From CALHVX01 sp964640725 (lineage in GTDB: Bacteria; Pseudomonadota; Gammaproteobacteria; Pseudomonadales; Azotimanducaceae), in the NCBI GenBank assembly GCA_964640725.1, contig CAZXIJ010000015.1, forward strand, positions 46,136-110,135: a stretch of 64,000 nt of DNA, given 5' to 3'. Of this stretch, positions 60,879 through 64,000 are shown in pieces. The notes below the pieces were generated by a model. It worked only from the letters and a program-made list of their open reading frames with translations. It did not search any database and was not told the origin of the DNA. Both the position numbers and the translations under genes were made by a program. Positions within the stretch are counted from its first letter, which is position 1; each line of letters starts with the position of its first letter.

Positions 60879-61967
60879 TCAGCGCGCCAGACACAGGCGG
60901 TGATGACGCCGCTCAAGGCGCACGGGCAGCCGCCAATCCAGCAGCTGCGCAGCGTCGCAGGCCGAAAGCCAGGCCGCAGCCCGGTCACGCGCCGGGCCGG
61001 TGAGCGCAGCCAGTGCGTCCAGCGCGGCCTGGAGCCGGTACAGCGAGAAGCTGCGCGCCATACCCTGGCCCGTACAGCCGCCAATGGTCAGCGGTGCCAT
61101 GTCGAAGGCGCGCGGCAGCTCTGCGCCCGGCTCGGCGGTCGCGGCCCAGTGCTTGCAGCGATCAGCGGTCTCCTGCAGCAGGGACCAGTGATCGCGCAGG
61201 TGCGCTCGGACAATGGGCTGCAGGGAGTCTGGCACCTGGTCATCCGCGAGCAACGCCCCGAGCTGCCCGTTGCCGCCGTGCGTGCGCTCCGCCCAGTCTG
61301 CGACCCTGGGGGCGCGCTGCAGCATCAGGTCACCGGACGCGGGGTCTCGCAACAAGTGCGCGTAAAGCGGGCCCACCAGCGAGAAATCCGCGTAGCTGGC
61401 ACGCTCGCCCAGCACAAAAGGGTGCTGCTCAAGGTGCGCGCTGAAGTCATCGAGAAACTGCAGATAGCTCGCCTCGATACCGGGAATGGTCTGCTCGTCG
61501 ATGCCGAGCAACGGAACGGAGCCGCGAAAGCGCTTGCCGATCTTGGCGCCGAGGGCACTCTGCGCCTCCGGCGTTGCGTCCGGATCGCTGGCCCGCCCGA
61601 ACTCGCGAAAGATCCAGGGTTCGTTGTAGTGCCAGCGATAGTGCATGGCGGGCAAGGTCAGCCACTCGTCTGCCAGCAACTGCAGCAGCAGGCTGACGAC
61701 GCGCTGCAGGCCCGCCTCCGGCAACGCCCGCGGCCCATCGACCCGGGCCTCGACGGCAGCAATGATGTCTTCCGTGTCCTGCACCAGCTCACCACCTGGC
61801 AGGCCGAGCACCGGCACCACCTGCCAGCCGATGGCCGGCAGCAGCTGCTCGCGCATGACCTCCGCTGTCACGCGAGGCTGTTCGAAGGGCACGCCCCGCC
61901 AGCGCAGGTAGGCGCGCGCCTTGGCAGAAAAGTAGCTGGCGGCCGAACCGTAAAGAGCGTAAGTCAT
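60879..61967 (-). CDS. Glutathione S-transferase family protein
   Basis: 362 residues from the ATG at 61967. The N-terminal thioredoxin-like domain (TYALYGSAASYFSAKARAYLRWRGVPFEQ, GWQVVPVLGLPGGELVQDTEDIIAAVEA with the cis-Pro and D-T-E GSH contact) is followed by a helical C-domain (EQHPFVLGERASYADFSLVGPLYAHLLRDP). It is longer than the ~210 residues of most GSTs: another ~110 residues of unknown type follow. Coupled to the oxygenase by an ATGA overlap and 2 bp before the VOC gene. Confidence 0.85.
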   Translation of the reverse strand: MTYALYGSAASYFSAKARAYLRWRGVPFEQPRVTAEVMREQLLPAIGWQVVPVLGLPGGELVQDTEDIIAAVEARVDGPRALPEAGLQRVVSLLLQLLADEWLTLPAMHYRWHYNEPWIFREFGRASDPDATPEAQSALGAKIGKRFRGSVPLLGIDEQTIPGIEASYLQFLDDFSAHLEQHPFVLGERASYADFSLVGPLYAHLLRDPASGDLMLQRAPRVADWAERTHGGNGQLGALLADDQVPDSLQPIVRAHLRDHWSLLQETADRCKHWAATAEPGAELPRAFDMAPLTIGGCTGQGMARSFSLYRLQAALDALAALTGPARDRAAAWLSACDAAQLLDWRLPVRLERRHHRLCLAR

Positions 61968-62935
61968 GCTTGGATCCGATAGTCGTCGATCTGAATTTCC
62001 TGCCCCTGATCTGCGTAGTCGCCAGCAGCGCGCTGCTCGCGGAACTCGCGCCAGACAATGGGGCGGTAGCGCGGCGACGCGCTCGTCGCGGCTGCCAGGG
62101 GCGCGTAGGCGTAGCTGTTTGCCGGGTTGAGAAAAAACGGCGCGCTCATGCGCACACCCGCCTCGCTGGCCCGCACCCGGTGCAGCGGCGCGCGGTAGCG
62201 GTCGTTGGACCAGACCTGGGCGATATCGCCCAGATTGACGACGACCGCCCCCGGCACCGCCGGCACCGGCACCCACTGGTCCTGATGCCAGACTTCAAGG
62301 CCCGGCTGATCGTCCTGCACGAGCACCGTCAACGCGCCGGAATCCGTGTGGTGATTGACGCCCAGGTAGCCTGACGCCGGCGTGTCGAGCTGCGCCGTTG
62401 CCGCTGGCTGCGCGCACAGGGGATAGTGATTGATTCGCAGAAAGCTCGTGTGAGCAGGCGCAAAGCCGTCTCGCAGCTCGCCGGACGCGCAGCCAAGGCT
62501 CGCCGCGACACCATCCAGCAACTGCAGGGCCAGCCGGTAGCAAGCGTCTGACAACGCTGTGATCGCGCCCTGAAAGCTGGCCGGGGCAGCCGGCCAGCGC
62601 GGTGCCCAGGCACCAACTTGCGGGCCGACGTCGTAGATCTCTTTCCAGTCCCGGGTGTTCTTGGTGAGCTCCGCATCGTAAAAGCCCCAGGGGTTATCGT
62701 CGCTGCGGCGGACCCGATTTTTCTGCGCCGTCGGCTGTGCAAAGAACGCCGCGGCCTGCGCAAAGCAGTGCTGGACCGTCGCCGGGTCCACGCCGTGCCC
62801 GCGCAGCAGAAAGACGCCCCACTCCTCGCACGCCCGGCTCAGCGACGCGATGCCCGGGCCCCGAGGGCGCAACGCATCCAGTTCCAGCACAGGTAAATCT
62901 GACAACAGCGGTAGCTCCCGATACAAGCGCACCAC
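61964..62935 (-). CDS. Isopenicillin-N-synthase-type 2OG-Fe(II) oxygenase
   Basis: 323 residues, GTG start. N-terminal DIOX_N region (GIASLSRACEEWGVFLLRGHGVD), then the jelly-roll with LGVNHHTDSGALTVLVQDDQPGLEVW (His-x-Asp iron ligands), the distal His in LHRVRAS, and the 2OG-binding Arg-x-Ser in VRMSAPFF. Relatives hydroxylate or desaturate small molecules with 2-oxoglutarate and O2. First gene of the oxygenase-GST-VOC-carboxylase operon, 37 bp from the Lrp stop, so the regulator gene may be cotranscribed. Confidence 0.92.
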   Translation of the reverse strand: MVRLYRELPLLSDLPVLELDALRPRGPGIASLSRACEEWGVFLLRGHGVDPATVQHCFAQAAAFFAQPTAQKNRVRRSDDNPWGFYDAELTKNTRDWKEIYDVGPQVGAWAPRWPAAPASFQGAITALSDACYRLALQLLDGVAASLGCASGELRDGFAPAHTSFLRINHYPLCAQPAATAQLDTPASGYLGVNHHTDSGALTVLVQDDQPGLEVWHQDQWVPVPAVPGAVVVNLGDIAQVWSNDRYRAPLHRVRASEAGVRMSAPFFLNPANSYAYAPLAAATSASPRYRPIVWREFREQRAAGDYADQGQEIQIDDYRIQA

Positions 62936-62972
62936 GATAGCGCCGCGGCTGATTTCGGGGAAGCGTTGCCCG

Positions 62973-63431
62973 CTATTCGGACACCGGCAGCGCCGGCGAT
63001 GCCTTCACGCAGCTCAGGCTGAAGGCAGACTCCACCTGCGCAACGCCCGGGTACCGCAGGATCTGCTGCATGCACAGCTCGGCGAAGTGGTCGATATCCC
63101 GCGCGACCACCTTGACGATGAAATCGAAGGCGCCGCTCATCGCGTGGCACTCGACGATATGCGGTTCGGCACAGACGGCTTCGTGGAATTCGCTGTGATT
63201 GCCCTCCGGCTGACGCGCCATCCGCACATTCACATAGGCGGTCACCTTCAGGCCCAGCGCCCGCTGATCCAGCAACGCGACATAGCCCTGGATCGCGCCG
63301 CTGCCTTCCAGCTGTTTGACCCGCCGAAAGGTGGGGGACTCCGACAGGCCAACCCGAGCGGCCAGCTGCACATTCGGCGTGCGGGCGTTGTCCTGCAGCG
63401 CGGCCAGGAGCGCCGCATCGACCTTGTCCAT
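62973..63431 (-). CDS. Lrp/AsnC family transcriptional regulator
   Basis: 152 residues from the ATG at 63431 (AAAGG upstream); a GTG three bases before it is an alternative. N-terminal helix-turn-helix (DKVDAALLAALQDNARTPNVQLAARVGLSESPTFRRVKQLE) and C-terminal RAM ligand domain (PHIVECHAMSGAFDFIVKVVARDIDHFAELC). It lies divergent from the 4-hydroxyphenylpyruvate dioxygenase gene and is likely its regulator, responding to an aromatic amino acid. Confidence 0.93.
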   Translation of the reverse strand: MDKVDAALLAALQDNARTPNVQLAARVGLSESPTFRRVKQLEGSGAIQGYVALLDQRALGLKVTAYVNVRMARQPEGNHSEFHEAVCAEPHIVECHAMSGAFDFIVKVVARDIDHFAELCMQQILRYPGVAQVESAFSLSCVKASPALPVSE

Positions 63432-63508
63432 CACAGAGGCCTTTTTCTCCCTTCTGGAATCCCATATTAGATGATTTAACCATTAAGAGTGAGATTTAGA
63501 GCGACTTA

Positions 63509-63520
63509 GCAAAATTTTGC
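63509..63520. promoter_or_regulatory. Palindrome in lrp-hpd intergenic region, candidate Lrp-type operator
   Basis: Perfect 12-bp palindrome GCAAAATTTTGC in the 136-bp A/T-rich divergent region, with TAAAAT at 63535-63540 as a possible -10 element for the plus gene. An A/T core flanked by GC is what Lrp/AsnC operators look like. Confidence 0.5.
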
Positions 63521-63567
63521 CGACCAAATCCATCTAAAATACCTGCAGGTTTCAACAGAGCACCGCC

Positions 63568-64000
63568 ATGAGCCACGACCGCGACAACCCCATGGGCCTG
63601 GACGGCTTCGAGTTCGTCGAGTTTTCCGCCCCGGAGCCGGGGCTGCTGGAGCCCCTGTTCGAACAGCTCGGCTTCGCGAAGGTGGCCCGGCATCGCTCCA
63701 AAAACGCACAGCTGTGGCGCCAGGGCGGTATCAACTTCATCGTCAACTACGAGGCCCGCAGCCCGGCCGCCTACCATGCCGAGGAGCACGGGCCCTGTGC
63801 CTGCGGCCTCGCCTTTCGCGTCCAGGACGCGCAGCAGGCTTACCAGCGCGCCCTCGACCTCGGTGCCCAGCCCGTTGACGTGCCCACGGGCCCCATGGAA
63901 TTGCGTCTGCCCGCGATCCGCGGCATCGGCGGCGCGCCGCTCTACCTGATCGACCGCTACGAGACCGGCCGCAGCATCTACGACATCGACTTCGTGTTCT
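63568..64000 (+). CDS. hpd: 4-hydroxyphenylpyruvate dioxygenase, 3' end cut by window edge
   Basis: 144 codons are visible to the window end. The product starts MSHDRDNPMGLDGFEFVEFSA and continues PEPGLLEPLFEQLGFAKVARHRS..., QGGINFIVNYEARSPAAYHAEEHGPCACGLAFRV, PLYLIDRYETGRSIYDIDFVF, matching bacterial HPPDs (VOC fold, first domain). It converts 4-hydroxyphenylpyruvate to homogentisate in tyrosine degradation. The iron-ligand domain lies beyond the window. Confidence 0.92.
   Translation, partial: MSHDRDNPMGLDGFEFVEFSAPEPGLLEPLFEQLGFAKVARHRSKNAQLWRQGGINFIVNYEARSPAAYHAEEHGPCACGLAFRVQDAQQAYQRALDLGAQPVDVPTGPMELRLPAIRGIGGAPLYLIDRYETGRSIYDIDFVF

Noticed and set aside
1..64000. tRNA, rRNA, CRISPR array, insertion sequence or prophage
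   Set aside because: No tRNA-like T-loop pattern, no regularly spaced repeats, no transposase, integrase or phage gene seen by reading both strands.

Overview
The window is about 64 kb of G+C-rich bacterial DNA (about two-thirds G+C by eye) with tightly packed genes on both strands. Gene content points to an aerobic, free-living gammaproteobacterium, probably marine or aquatic: SlyX, YaaA, PhoR-PstSCAB-PhoU, Bcp, AzoR, a SapC/TonB-receptor pair, a fused CysNC, and many acyl-CoA dehydrogenases, enoyl-CoA hydratases and short-chain dehydrogenases (SDRs). This assignment is an inference from content; there is no rRNA or other marker gene. A run of 100 N (35610-35709) shows a draft scaffold. I saw no insertion sequence, prophage, CRISPR array, tRNA or rRNA.

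Layout. 1-3237 (minus): truncated acyl-CoA-dehydrogenase-like gene, class III alcohol dehydrogenase (frmA), M19 dipeptidase lipoprotein. 3335-4645 (plus): SnoaL-like protein and SDR. 4680-5600 (minus): sterol-desaturase-family hydroxylase. 5665-8555 (plus): zinc-independent MDR oxidoreductase coupled to a DUF3604/PHP-like protein. 8581-11966 (minus): cysNC and a cysD with an unusual ~200-residue N-terminal extension. 12106-14848 (minus): enoyl-CoA hydratase/isomerase translationally coupled to two paralogous exported proteins. 14974-22571: SDRs, enoyl-CoA hydratase, small GT-A-like protein, acyl-CoA dehydrogenase, azoR, DUF457 membrane hydrolase, slyX. 22621-31518 (minus): membrane protein, phoR, pstSCAB, phoU. 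31531-35587: two SDRs divergent from an FAD protein and an acyl-CoA dehydrogenase. 35587-35732: 11-bp tandem repeat interrupted by the gap. 35746-36848 (minus): SPFH protein and ribbon-helix-helix protein with a candidate operator. 36930-44620: yaaA, sapC, a large TonB-dependent receptor, a TPR-sulfotransferase and a TPR-aspartyl hydroxylase. 44625-50382 (minus): DUF885 lipoprotein, SDR, D-cysteine-desulfhydrase-family enzyme, acyl-CoA dehydrogenase, methyltransferase. 50473-56695: GFA protein, B12-binding radical SAM protein, two tandem small exported proteins, DUF2970 protein, metallo-beta-lactamase-fold hydrolase, YeiH-type transporter, Bcp, PNPOx-like protein. 56723-62935 (minus): overlapping operon of 2OG-Fe(II) oxygenase, GST, VOC protein and a single-chain biotin-dependent acyl-CoA carboxylase. 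62973-64000: Lrp/AsnC regulator divergent from a truncated 4-hydroxyphenylpyruvate dioxygenase.

Main themes are CoA-thioester/lipid or terpenoid-like catabolism, phosphate acquisition, sulfate activation (with a PAPS-type sulfotransferase in the same window), and outer-membrane uptake. The items most worth a second look are the CysD extension, the oxygenase-GST-VOC-carboxylase operon, the SapC/TonB/sulfotransferase/hydroxylase neighbourhood, the SPFH-RHH operon with its palindromic promoter, and the tandem repeat at the gap.
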